A stretch of DNA of 64,000 nucleotides from Trichopria drosophilae (taxonomy: Eukaryota; Arthropoda; Insecta; Hymenoptera; Diapriidae). The position numbers and the translations under genes are program-made. How positions within the stretch are numbered: position 1 is the first letter of the stretch; every line of letters starts with the position of its first letter. Below the pieces are notes generated by a model that saw only the letters and a list, made by a program, of their open reading frames with translations, searched no databases and was not told the DNA's origin. The stretch spans positions 20,565,501 through 20,629,500 of the forward strand of contig CM059582.1 in NCBI GenBank assembly GCA_030407085.1, in the 5' to 3' direction. Of this stretch, positions 1 through 11,639 are shown in pieces.

Positions 1-451
1 TAAAAAATATATATTAAAAAAATATATATCGTCTATATTATTTTCTCAACGTTTGAACTGTTTACGACAGTCTCTATCATAAGTTATATGATTCTTCAAA
101 AAGTTGTCCTAAGTTATACACTCCTTTAGAAAGTTGTCCTAAGTTATATTCTCTCACTACCCTCATTTTTGTTTACATCCATTACGAGTGTACGGGAGTA
201 TCTAAAGCATAGCGAAATGGTGCGTCCCGGTGCGAGACGAAAAACCAACAAATTAAAAAGACAACAGATAAAAAAACCGACCATGGAAAACCCAACAGTC
301 AAAAAATGTTTTTTTAATTTGTCATATAATTTTAATGGTTTTAAATTATATTTACCGGAATGAAATAGAATATGTTTAATTTATTCATTTCGAAACATTG
401 TGACCACAATGTGTAAACATATGATATTTATATCACTTCCTTCAATTATAG
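1..451. other. AT-rich intergenic DNA with a MITE relic
   Basis: No gene is recognised here. Positions about 66-160 carry repeated TCCTAAGTTATA blocks preceded by a CAGTCTC-like start. This matches the left part of the TA-flanked element at 26354-26592 and is read as a decayed, truncated copy. The rest is low-complexity AT sequence. Confidence 0.4.
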
Positions 452-794
452 TACCTAAACTACCTTTTTTAATTGCGGGCGTAAAGTTCCTGCATAAAGT
501 ACTTTTGATGCCTATCTTTCGCGCGTAAAGTAAACTTTTATGCACTCCCGACGACGAAATTCGTAAAATGACCGGTCGTGCGTAAAGTATAACTTTACGC
601 ACTCAAACAGGCATCAAAACTTTACGCACTCACTTTACGCGCGCAAATACAAAAAATAGGATACCTAACAAGGGTGTAAAGTATACTTTTACGTACGGGA
701 CGGGAACCATACATACGAGGCGCCGAAGGCGCCCAGTGATGTGTAAAGTTCCCGACCCGTGCGTAACAGTTATACTTTACACACGTGTTAGGTA
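452..794 (-). repeat. Miniature element built of CGTAAAGT/ACTTTACG hairpins, copy 1
   Basis: The ends are inverted (TACCTAA at 452, TTAGGTA at 788-794) and the element has TA at both outer edges. Inside are several short palindromes of the form CGTAAAGT-n-ACTTTACG. The same element lies in the opposite orientation at 44461-44785, in the same module order once reverse-complemented. This suggests a non-autonomous DNA transposon that probably targets TA. No coding capacity is seen. Class assignment is inference from the ends only. Confidence 0.6.
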
Positions 795-985
795 ATGTAC
801 TATTTTGACACACGTATCCGTAAAGTAGACACTGTACGGACTCCTTTTAGTCCGTAAAGTGTGATTTTACGGACTGATCTCCGTACTTTACGAACTAAAA
901 ACGGTCGGTAAAGCGCCTACTTTGCGAACAGTGTATCAAAAAATAGTGTTCGCTCCTCGGCCGTAAAATTGAACTTTACGGCCTA
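795..985. repeat. Further ACTTTACG hairpin cluster next to the element
   Basis: At least two near-perfect stem-loops follow the element: 849-875 (arms AGTCCGTAAA and TTTTACGGACT) and 959-983 (arms GGCCGTAAAA and CTTTACGGCC). They share the core octamer of the 452-794 element but are not explained by its second copy at 44461. They could be an older copy or a local amplification of the hairpin module. Confidence 0.5.
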
Positions 986-1668
986 GGACCGAAAAGTACT
1001 AATAGGCACCCGTCAGTTGAACGAGATTCGACGCTAGCGCTCGCAGTGGCTAAAATTAGCATAAAACATAGGGTAGGATCTCGAGGTTCAAATGTTGCGT
1101 ACGTTAAAGCGCTAACTATTTTTCTATATATTCTGTGGGAATAATAAATATTTGGTTTTGTGAAATATGATAGAATATAACAGAAAGCGTTAATCTTGGA
1201 CACTGCTTTGTGCAATTGCCCGCATTTACAAATAGTTAATGGTAAAACTTGACATTAACAAAGTCAAAAATACAATTAATGGGAATGAGATGGTCGATAG
1301 TGCTGTCTCTCTACCACTAATGGTATTTTGGATCTTGATAATTTCAAGATTTCCCATTGCCTATTTGTATCTACACTCCATTGCATAGCGCAGAATCGAA
1401 GTAAAAAATTTTCTTGTCTTTTCTATCATGTTTAAGAAAAGGAAATATTTATTATTACCACAAAACACATAAAAAAACAGAAACTATTTTAACGCATCGC
1501 CACATAGTAACTTCGAGATTCTACCCTACAATTAATGAAAGCGACTGAAATGAAAAGAATTCGACCCAAGTGCATGCATAAATGCTTGTAAATGTGTCTT
1601 TTTTTTATATATCGGTTTTTTTACCTGTACACCAAAAACGTCGTGGTAGGAAACAAGGGGCTAGTATA
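986..1668. other. Intergenic, nothing recognised
   Basis: This is AT-rich single-copy-looking sequence up to the left boundary of the 11-kb tandem duplication at 1669. Short reading frames are present, but none has a recognisable domain, splice structure or codon bias. Confidence 0.4.
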
Positions 1669-2229
1669 ACTTTGCTCAAGATAAACGTACAAATTGCCAC
1701 GGGCATATAATTTTGGACGATATATGCATTTGACAAAATAGTAACAGTTACATAATAATGTAGATGTTAGACAATTACGGATTCCTTGACGTGCAAATAT
1801 CGGTGAAGAAATGTGTAATAAAACTCGTAATGATTATTAGAATACTTGTATTTTCTAATCTCAAAACAACTAAACGAAGTGTCACTTTTATCAAAAATTC
1901 CAATAGAAAGCGTTTTTATATGATAGCTGAAGCAAACTTGGAATAATGATGAAAACAGAAATTAATTTTTTTATCCATGGAATGTACATTGATAAGCATC
2001 GACAACTTCGCACCGTTGTACGTAAACGCAAATTCCTTACACGCGTCCAGAAGGCATTCGTTTCCATGTTGCGCACCCTTCGTGCGTGCATTCTCTTCTT
2101 TTGAAATTACCTACTATTATTATACGCGCATTCCCGCAAATAAAAAAGTAACTAAACACCAACGCCACGCGGACAGAACCTGCGATGCGTTACGCACAAT
2201 AAGGACACACTGAAAAATAATGGCCCATT

Positions 2230-2810
2230 ATGGTCGTTGCAAATCGCACAATTTCACCGGAAATTTCGTGTCGGTCTTATAGGCGCGCCACCGTCGGTCG
2301 CGTGTTCATCTCGGCGGAATCGGTGGCGATTCCCCTCGGCCGATTTTTGAGAAAAGAAGCGCCCCTTAACGCGATACCTATTGATCCTTTACGAAAGCCA
2401 CGTCCGCGGCACAAATGAAGAGGCTGCCTGGAAATTGCATCCTGCCTTATATGTGCGTCCCGCAAGGTGGTTTCCTATATGTACGTAGGCTTTTCGGTGG
2501 TTTAGGCCCGCTCAATGACGCGCGCCTCGCATCAATGCCACCAGTCGAGGACAATCAGCGGAGCAGATGCGCCAAAAACCGAGGACGACACGGATCCTCG
2601 GCAAGTCCTGTCCAGAATTTGCCCAAGAGAGAACTGACTGGCGGAAAGCTGCACGGCCCACGCGGACCCGCACGCCCCGGTACAATTGTGCCTGTACCGT
2701 GTTGCTCGAGCCGGCTCGTTTCAAGCGCAACCAGGCGCGAATAACGCACTCCGAGATGAGATGGGGTCGTTATTTTGATAGTGCTCTCTCCTTGGATGCT
2801 CGCTGAGGTG
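2230..2810. other. CpG-rich block inside duplication copy 1
   Basis: This stretch of about 580 bp is much richer in G, C and CpG than its surroundings and has overlapping open frames on both strands (the longest 109 codons, 2415-2744 on +). Overlapping frames on both strands are what GC-rich, stop-poor DNA gives by chance, and no domain is recognised, so no CDS is called. It may be a promoter or untranslated exon of a transcript that is not visible here. It is repeated in copy 2 at about 13271-13851. Confidence 0.35.
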
Positions 2811-3914
2811 CATGCACCTCTGTGGATACTGCCTCGAAAGAGCGATCAAATTTGACATTTGAAATTTAATTTTCTCTTTGCGGCGGCAATAAGGGTTATG
2901 GTAGTTTTAACAACACCCAACGACATATTCACTACTTGATGAAATTTCAAGTATTAAAGCAGCAATATGTATTAACGCAAAATTTTCATTATTGGGGATA
3001 CTTATTACTGGCTTAGTTGAATATGAACTACGATCAAACTGAACCTGCAGCAAAAAAAAAACTGTGTTTACACCCTGGTGAAGGCCCTAGCTAAAATATT
3101 TTTTAAATTCGATGGGAGATTTTATATTTATAATTTTTTTATTTGCAGTTCAATTCGAACCACACTATGAACTACAAACAGAATGTAATTTTCGGTTTGA
3201 TTGTCAGGGCAACTAAACTCGCCGAAATCAGATTCAGAAAATTTCATCAAATATTGGGTCAAACAACAAGTCCATTTACTCTGCTACAACAAAGGAAAAA
3301 ATACAGAAACTTCTATAAGTTACAAAAAGACCTCAAGTATTCCCTTACATGCGTGGATTAAACGAGACCATCACAAAAAATGAAATAAAGATAACATCAG
3401 AATAGTCCATGAGCCTTTTAACACCAACCTAAGTAGAATTACAAAGATAAGTAAGAAATCGGTAATAAAAGCATTATTGTATATCAAATCCCGTTCTCTC
3501 ATTGTGATAAGATCTACATTGTGCAAAGTGGGAGATTATTGAAAACTAGGATCTAAGAACATAAAATAGTATATTACGATACAAATGCGCGAAGTAGGTG
3601 ATTTGCGCACGGGTGTAACTCATTATATGACCTAATGCTTGTAAAAGTGGTTCGAGTTTCACTCAAGGTATTTAGTTTTTCTAACTCTCCGAATGTTATG
3701 CTAGTGAATTATGAAAGTTTTATTCTTACTTTAATCATTTTTTCCCTATTAAAAATACAATTTTTAATTAAATTTAATGTGCACAACAAATTTCACATGT
3801 GTAACTTAAATTTAGTCCCATAGAATTGTCCAGAAAATTGATCCCTGCAACTGTATGGAAAATTCAATGTAAAAAAATTCATTCTGAAAAATCCAAGGTA
3901 ATATACAGTAGCCC

Positions 3915-5295
3915 TGATAGAAATTGGATCCAAATGTTGACCAGTTTTTTGCTAATACACTTGTGTACTGGCGAGTTTGTGAGTAATAAAATATGACCAG
4001 ATTTCCATACAAAATACAACAAAATCATGAATTGTATTTTGATACCTTCTAAAGATAAATTCTGGATAGTTTCTGCTCTGTTTTTGCAAAAACGTACTCT
4101 AACTTGGTAAAATTAGAATATTTAACACAAACTACCTAAACACTTTTTGTCCAGTTTATGACCATTTAAGTATTATTATCCAGCAGTTTTTACGATAACC
4201 TAAAAGTTGTCTAGACACTTTTTATACAATTTTTGTCCAGTTTTTATCCATTTTTTGTAGTTGCGGAGTAGATGTTTTTTCAGCATAACTATTAGGAAAA
4301 ATATATTTTACATGATTTTTATATGCAACATGAGTACTTCGGTCATAAATCTTAATACCGGTATAATTATCGTCATCATCATCATCACTGTTATTGTTAT
4401 TATTGTCGTTAACATTTTCATCAATTATTTCATAGGAGTTTACATGCTCAGCACGGACATATGGGTTTTCTTCATAATTTTCCTGAAATTCATCATATAA
4501 TTTAATGCGCTTCTTTGGTCACTAGTGGCAGAAAACAACAATAATTTAAACGGACTAAAAGGAGCGATCTTATAACTAAAGTCACAAAATGCGGATGAAA
4601 CTGCGAATATTTGCAAGAAACTCATCATATATTGCCTTCTAATTTGAGGTACAATTTTTCCAAGAACAGCGGACAAATATGCAATGCATCCAAATGATGA
4701 ATTTTTATTTCAATTTAAAGTGTATTTAATTGGACTCTTTTAGATAAAAATATAAAAATTATGATTAGTAGTATCTAATTAGGTTAACAAGTGAGAAAAC
4801 CTTGAATCACAAATTGTTCGTTTCTTAGTCTTTTATTACGTATTTATCTTTTCTTTTATTAAGTTGTTGACGTCTCTATAACTCATACTCTGCTCATCTA
4901 CCTTACCAACAATTGATTTAGGAAATGTTCGATAAATTATTATTCCTGAATAATCCCTGGCAGAAATTCCATCTGAATATTAGCCTGTTTTTAGCTAATA
5001 AACTATATACTGATCAGTTTTTAGGTAATAAATGTAGCCAGTTTTCTATACTAAATGTAACAATTTCTTGGGTAGTGTTTAGATACATTTTTTATGTAAA
5101 TTGTGGACAGTTTCGACTGTTTCTATACAGAATTACACCAAATATTTAACAAGAATAACCTAATCGTTGTTTCTCGAGATTCTAGCCCATAATTTAGGTA
5201 ATATTATAGAGATGTTTTTAAAGATAATCTAAATGTTGTTTGGGCAAATTTTATGCAGTTTCTGTTTAGTTTTTATCCATATTTTTTACACTCAT
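3915..5295. repeat. Diverged direct repeat pair (about 350 bp each)
   Basis: Positions about 3915-4262 and 4955-5295 share a long series of matching blocks in the same order (GCTAATA, AGTAATAAA, TTTGTCCAGTTT-like and TTTTTATCCATTTTTT-like motifs), separated by about 690 bp. They are strongly diverged. This could be two copies of one element or decayed terminal direct repeats. No retroelement coding sequence lies between them. The pair recurs in copy 2 at about 14961-16341. Confidence 0.4.
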
Positions 5296-6175
5296 AAAAA
5301 AAAGTAGTTGAAATGACCATTTTTTTAGTATGCATCATAGTGTGAAATGAGGACCAATAGTTTAACTATTGTTTCATGATTCAAAATGCTACTTGTCATA
5401 ATAGACAAATACTCAACTATTTTGAAATAGTCATTTCAGAAAATTACTACCTTCACTGAGAGAAATTGTATAAGAAATTGTCATAAAAAATATGGAAAGG
5501 AGTCAATATTTACTTTTTAAAAATATTTGTATATCACAGCATACGAAAAGTCTACTTCTCCCTTCGTTCTTTGTTTCAGATAAAGAAGGAAACAAAGAGA
5601 AAAACAAAAAATCAAAACTGCGCTAAGTTTGTGAATGTCATACTCTAGCCAGTTAAAAAATGTATTATACAATGCCATTATACATACAAATTTCAATGTC
5701 GTGTTAACTAGTCTATAGATCCACGTGCATATACGACATGCATTCTGCATTATCATATCTTGACGGTCGGTTCTTCATAATGACCACATGAAAATGCACT
5801 TCAATAACGGGAGCCACGGACTCGAAGAAAAAGAGCTGCGGACGCCGCGTCGCCACCTGGCGGCATCAAAACACACGGAGTGTGGCAGTCTTTACTATGG
5901 ATTTATAGAAAATACAAACTTTAACTATGAATAATAGTAAATATAAAAATTTACTACGAGATATAGCGTGAAATGAGGACTACACTAGATTATAGTTATT
6001 TTAACTATATTTGTCGCATTTATTAAAATCAATCGACATAGTTAATTTTTTTAATTATAGTAAAATCGACTATGAAAGTGGTAAATTTAACTATTTTTCA
6101 CGGTAGTTTTAACTACATTTTTCCAACTATGTGAGTCAATTTAACTATGGATTTTGTTCTCAGTGTAGTTGAACT
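5296..6175. repeat. Hairpin-rich TAGTT-AACTA repeat cluster
   Basis: The stretch holds many short palindromes (for example ATAGTTTAACTAT near 5360) and two blocks containing GTGAAATGAGGAC (about 5340 and 5970). It ends in TTCTCAGTGTAG, the inverse of the CACTGAGA-type sequence near 5454. It resembles two diverged copies of a small CACTGAGA-ended inverted-repeat element. It is repeated in copy 2 at about 16342-17221. Confidence 0.35.
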
Positions 6176-6649
6176 TTGTTAAGTATAAATATTATAAGGA
6201 AAAACATATTTTGCACGATTTTATATTGAATTCGAGTACTTACTTTATCAATTTTAATATGAGTGTAACCATAATCATGATCTTCATCGCCGACGTTGTC
6301 ACGGTCGTCAGTTTTCAGAAACTAATAATAATAATAATAGTAATTTGGTCTTTATTGACTCATACATAAATTCACCCAAGTCAAAGGGCGAATGACTGTT
6401 TTACAGACTGACTCGCTCATCTTCTTGGAAGTGTTTGGTAATATTATGAATGTGATGCCTTATTAAGTTTTGCTGATTTGAGAGAACGTTGGTGTCTTAA
6501 CTGCAATGATTAAACAATACAAAAAATAACTATTTTGTCAAAAGAATAACGTTGAAATTTGAATAATGGTAGTTCAGAAGAATAATTCAACTTTCAAAAA
6601 TAATGAACGTAAATGACATTTTCGTCGGAAAGATTTTGCAATCGTCAAT

Positions 6650-7290
6650 ACGTCGCCGACCGAAATGTTTAGTCAAGGAGAGTAACGCGGAGCAAGCCGC
6701 AAAGTCCCTTCCGAAGCGTGAATCGGTTCTCTCTGCCGGCATCTCGAGCATATAATGCCTGAAATTCTGTAACGCTGCTAACCGCGGGCGTGTACAAGGT
6801 ATATAGATTTTAGTCGTCGACCTTCTGCCAACGTAGCTCCAGCATCGTCTATATCTTTATCCATGGCAGCTTTTCACGCCCTGACGAACTTATTCCAAAG
6901 GACGACGAGAGCAGCAGACTCGGAGAATTCGCTCTCAGCCAATAGGATCCCCTTGATCGGTTGTACCAAAATATTGTGGTTGCCAGCCCATTGTATGACC
7001 CGAACACTTTGCCTTTTCAGAAATATAATATACAGCCATTACACGCCGCCGCATCCTGCATCCGTTTCGATCGCTTCGGAGCGCTTTTCGGTTATTCAAT
7101 TCAATCGATACCCATGTGTACAGTTCTGAAGAAAGAAGACGATCTTAAACGATGTTTTGTATCCCTGCATAGTTTATCTTATTCGCGCTTCATGGATGAA
7201 GAAGAATGCCTTTAACTCTTTTACTGATGTCAGCGAAGCGATCGGATTTATTGTATTGAATGGGGAAAAGTTGAAGACAACTGTGGTGTA
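6650..7290 (+). other. Possible non-coding exon or unrecognised locus in copy 1
   Basis: The base composition is more balanced than in the flanks, and overlapping short frames occur (6863-7129 and 6961-7215). The block runs into a donor-like GTAAGTATT at about 7288. No protein family is recognised and the frames overlap each other, so a coding call is not justified. An exon of an uncharacterised transcript is possible. The copy-2 equivalent is at about 17696-18336. Confidence 0.2.
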
Positions 7291-7911
7291 AGTATTATTT
7301 TATTAAAAATGAACCCCCCTTCCAGTTTTCTTGTTAAAATTATTTGTAAATAACCAAATTAAAGTTTACCACATCACTGGCCATTCGTAAATGATAGCTT
7401 TGTAGGCTAGGTTGGAAATTAAGGATTCCGTTATATAATAAGTGTCGTCTAGTTAAATATATTTCTTTCCTAGATATATCTTATTGTCTAGATAACAGTA
7501 AATATTCATTGGATGTTCGAAATTAATACAACATATAGATAGAATATTTTGAAACATACATACTTAAATGTATATTTATTCGTGTATATTCGATGAACAA
7601 TTCCCGCGCGGAGGTGAGCTCCAAATATTACCCATTTCTAAACCAATGAATTTAAAATTATTCTACAATATATCATAACGATCTGTAAAATTTAAAAATT
7701 ATGTGTAATTTTTCGGCCAACATTTAATGAAATTTATCGTTTTCACAATCCCGCGTGAACAAGATATATTACTACATGTAGACGGAGAAAAATTTAAGAC
7801 AGAATTCGTATGATAGGAGACAACTGCTATACGAAAGCAAGAGATCTGTTTTATATTGGCTTTCCGCACTGTGTTTCTCTTATTGTTAGTTTGATGCGAC
7901 TGTCGTCTTAA

Positions 7912-8455
7912 GGAGGTAGTCGTGCGACAGTACCCGTCAAAAGTCTACCCCACATAAATCCACAGACGCCACTTTGTTTCTTCAGTGCGCGTAATGAACG
8001 TTTTGGGGGAGAGTGTACTTGATGGACGCCTGTTACACACTAATTTCTCAAGGAATCGTGTCTGTGTACACCAACATCAGCAAAATTTCGAAACGGCAAC
8101 CTCGCATTTTACGTTCACGAAATAATTTCGCTGTCTATTTATTAATATTATTACAAAACTGTACCGCTAGGGTTCTTCAATTTTTTTTACAATGTTCTTT
8201 AATATATTTTACACAACATATTAGTTTTTTATAAAAACGGTAAATACCGTTTTTCTGTAAATAATTAATATGTCATGTCGGCAAAGGCTTAGTATGGGGA
8301 ACACGTGTTAAAAAGTGAAACTTTGAGGACGATTATCTCCATTATCGTACGGACAGGCTTTCTGAAATTTTAACCACGTATTGATATCAACGTCATTAGC
8401 GATTGGTGAAAAAATGAAAGACTTCGTAAAAAAATCGTTTCACGCGACTACCTCC
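7912..8455. mobile_element. TTAA-flanked miniature element (piggyBac-type), in copy 1
   Basis: The 544-bp element is bounded by TTAA at 7908-7911 and 8456-8459. Its ends are inverted: GGAGGTAGTCGTGCGA on the left and, reverse-complemented, GGAGGTAGTCGCGTGA on the right. TTAA target duplication is the signature of piggyBac-family transposition. A palindrome with arms AAAACGGTA/TACCGTTTT lies at about 8235-8256. No transposase is encoded, so it is non-autonomous. The short frame 8013-8234 inside it is probably chance. Confidence 0.65.
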
Positions 8456-10223
8456 TTAATGTTTACATGCGGCAGTACTCTCACTATTCCCAATGGCCCT
8501 GGAGTAATATTTATATTATGATTTGGAACAATAGTTCGATTCCAATCCGAGCCACTGTTGTCTCTAACATTTGGCGCTACTTTACTACAGTAGGCAATAC
8601 CGGTGTTCTCTTAAACTTCTCTCAGTGTAGGTCATTTTCATGGCTTTTTTTAGACGAAACTACTAACCTTTTCTATACAATCATTATATTATTTTAAAAT
8701 ACGCATACATTGAACACCTCTCAGCAATATGTTTATTGAAAAACGTTACATAGTTGAGTTACTAATAGTCGTACAAAAATTTGCATTTTATTTTTACGTT
8801 TTACGGTGACCAACATTGTGGCGAACTAGATCATCTGAAACAAACAATATCGATGATTAGTTAACAGTTTAAACTGGTGTTTGATCAAAGGATTAAAGAA
8901 AATATGCAATTTTCCTAAAATGGCGAACAGTCAATGGTAATGGTCCATTTTATGTTAAAAAAACGACCACTTTTTACGGAAAAAAGTAGGAAGACTAAAT
9001 ATTACGTTTTTACGTATCGAACAAGCCTGTGAAGTTTCAAAAAAGATTGGTTCAATAGTTTTCGGGTAATTTTGACCGACTAAAAAAATGACAGTTTGAG
9101 GTTTAAAGTTTCAATTTCAGATGGTTAAGAAACTTTTACTGAGAAAATATAAATTTTCATAGACTCTTGTATATTTTCTTCATATTATAAAACTTTTCAT
9201 CATGTTCATCGTGGACTGGAAAAATTGACTACCTACGATGTTGCAAAAACACACAGTGTAGCAAATTTCCTATTCGCAACGTTTTTGAAGCTGGTTGGAC
9301 TTTTCAATTTTAATTCTGATAACTCAGTATTATTACAGAAATTTTATCACTGGTATTTATCGTGGCCACGTAAATTTCATATCCATTTTACAATATATTC
9401 GTCTAGAAAATTAGTTCATCCAAAAAGATGTTCGAATATCCATTAAAAATATATATTTCTTTGAAAAAAATCCCCACGGTTCAGAGACATCTACAGTCAT
9501 GTCACTGAAACTCATAGAAAAGCAAGCCGAGTTGATGGGAAAGTAGGATGGTTCTGTCGGTAACTTCTACTTTAGTACACTCACCATGTAAATTGTTCGA
9601 TCCAAAGACCTTCATTCGTATTTATTAATGTTTTTCAGTGTTTTAGTACTTGGAGTTTTCAAAATTATATCATAATGTTGACTATACTCGCTGAAATTCG
9701 AAGTTATTACTTTGTTCGTAGTACGTCATATTTCATAAAATGATGATAATCGCATACAATAAGAATATATAATATATTTTAAAATATATTGCATTAATTG
9801 ACTTTCTACTAGTTCACATTTTCTCCCAGACACGTTTGTACCTCCTTATCTTAACGATTTTGTTAAAAGCGTAATATTTATTTTACTATGCTGAGCTTGT
9901 GTTTTACAAATGAATACTGTGGTGATGATGTAAACATATTACATATAGTTTTAACAACATAGCATCATTAATGGATCATTTAATTTTGTCAATAATTTAG
10001 AGCACTTAATGCTCACTATGTTGTCAGCAAAATTACGTCAATGGAGAAAAAACATATGCGTTATCATTTGCTTAACATATTCATAAGCAACATAACAGCA
10101 TCAAATATTGACATTAGATGCTGTGTTTTATATGGTCATACTGAAAACAAACTTTCCCGCAAATAAATGAATGTCAAGTGCATAGTCTGCGTTATGGGTT
10201 CAGCGATGTGGATGGTATGGTTG

Positions 10224-10757
10224 CCCTGGAAAAAATGAAGCGTTACGCGTGCGTAAAAATGTACAAATTCACGCTTATGATATACGCTTAACACATTCCT
10301 TAGCTCTCTCACAAAAAATCGAATACAGTGGCCCTCCCATTATTTTAACTTTTCGAGTCAAGGAAGATGGCGGCTTCTTCCATTATTTTACCGCTTCCCC
10401 TTATCCTCACCACTGGCAGTGTGAGAGAATAAAAACAGAGAGAGGAGATATAGTGGCGTCTTTCTTCACCTATATGCGCAAGCGCAAACAGCAGTCCGCA
10501 CTCTTTTGAATACTTTCAAATGGCGAATGGTGGGGGAACTCACGAGGGGAAGAAGTTAACATAAGGGACGAAAAAAAGTTAAAATAAAGGACACAGTTAA
10601 AATAAGGGGAGGGCCACTGTAGTCGTTAAGCGTACGTTAAGCATTTTTCTGTCGAAATTCACTCTTTGTTAACTCTTTTGGCACGCTTTTCTAACCCTTT
10701 CACACTCCTTTGACACTCTTACTGTCACTCTTAAGTAACGCCCCATTTTTACCAGGG
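10224..10757. mobile_element. CCCTGG-ended miniature element carrying a nested MITE
   Basis: The ends are inverted: CCCTGGAAAAAATG at 10224 and, reverse-complemented, CCCTGGTAAAAATG at 10757. Interior motifs include ACTCTTTGTTAACTC and CACACTCCTTTGACACTC. Related copies are seen at 48563-48781 (same strand) and 25031-25181 (opposite strand). The element is split by a second, TA-flanked MITE at 10326-10619, so the original length was about 240 bp. It is duplicated at 21270-21803. Confidence 0.6.
10326..10619. mobile_element. TA-flanked MITE nested in another element
   Basis: The 294-bp element has about 25-bp terminal inverted repeats (CAGTGGCCCTCCC at each end) and TA on both sides (10324-10325 and 10620-10621). 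The related unoccupied locus at about 48680 runs directly from AAAAAATCGAA to GTCGTTAAGCG, which confirms the insertion. TA target duplication and CAGT termini fit a Tc1/mariner- or pogo-derived non-autonomous element. It encodes no transposase. Confidence 0.75.
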
Positions 10758-11393
10758 TGGTATCATGCGAAGGTGAGATGTGAACACTACTGATGTATAA
10801 GGCAACAATACTAAGATGAAAATTGAAGGAAAGATAAAAAAGTATAAATAGGGTATGTCGTCATCGCATTTATGGTGTAAAAACATTTGAAACTCAACGA
10901 CTTAATGTGTTCTACATTTTCATGCAATTTTGGCATTAAAAAATTTCAGCATTTTCATAGCAATGCGTGAAGATATAGAATTATATCCCCAATTTATTAT
11001 ATCCCAAATATTATATTCCCAAAGGCATGTAGCTCACGTTGCTCTTAATTTGCCTCTTCAATGCGTTTTCGGCATTATGGCAGCATACTCATATTGTTCT
11101 ATCTGTCAGATACAGTACTGGCGATGCTACGTTGTATGGCAAGCATCCTTACATTAGGGGCCATGCTATGTCAGTCCCGCACAGCACAACTTTGCACAAT
11201 GCATATTTGGAACGTACCTATTGTATATTTGATATGTAATATTCCGAAGGATTCCCAAATGGAATATTATCAACACATAATTTAAAAACAATTAAATTCG
11301 CTAAATTAATTACAACAATTATTATCTTGTCACTTTTGATTAAATCGCGCACGCAATGGAGAAAGAGGCGCAGGGTTACGATAAAAACCTGGC

Positions 11394-11563
11394 GAGCCGT
11401 TGGAGATGACCGCGACGAACACAAAATGGCCGCCCTCAGGAACACTTCCAACATGTGGTGACGATTCTCATGTTCCAAAGAATTCCCCAGTGAACCGTTG
11501 ATGATGACCACGACGAAAACAAAATGGCCGCCCTCAGGAAGGCTTTCAACACGTGATGATGAG
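11394..11563. repeat. Imperfect 98-bp tandem repeat
   Basis: Two blocks of about 72 bp (11394-11465 and 11492-11563) share CCGTTGGAGATGACC-like and AAAATGGCCGCCCTCAGGAA sequence with a period of 98 bp. The repeat lies between AT-rich DNA and a more GC-balanced stretch (11640-12170). It is present again in copy 2 at about 22437-22606. Confidence 0.5.
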
Positions 11564-11639
11564 GATAGATGGCTGGAACTCGTGGCGTCCGGGTTTTGGT
11601 CAAAGACGAAAAGAATTAGGCATTAAGAGTTCTGATTGA

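Noticed and set aside
2415..2744. 109-codon frame in the CpG-rich block
   Set aside because: Open frames occur on both strands at the same place, as expected from GC-rich composition. No family or splice structure supports it.
3641..3665. tRNA T-arm-like GGTTCGAGTTTC
   Set aside because: No acceptor or anticodon stem can be drawn around it. No tRNA was found in the window by eye.
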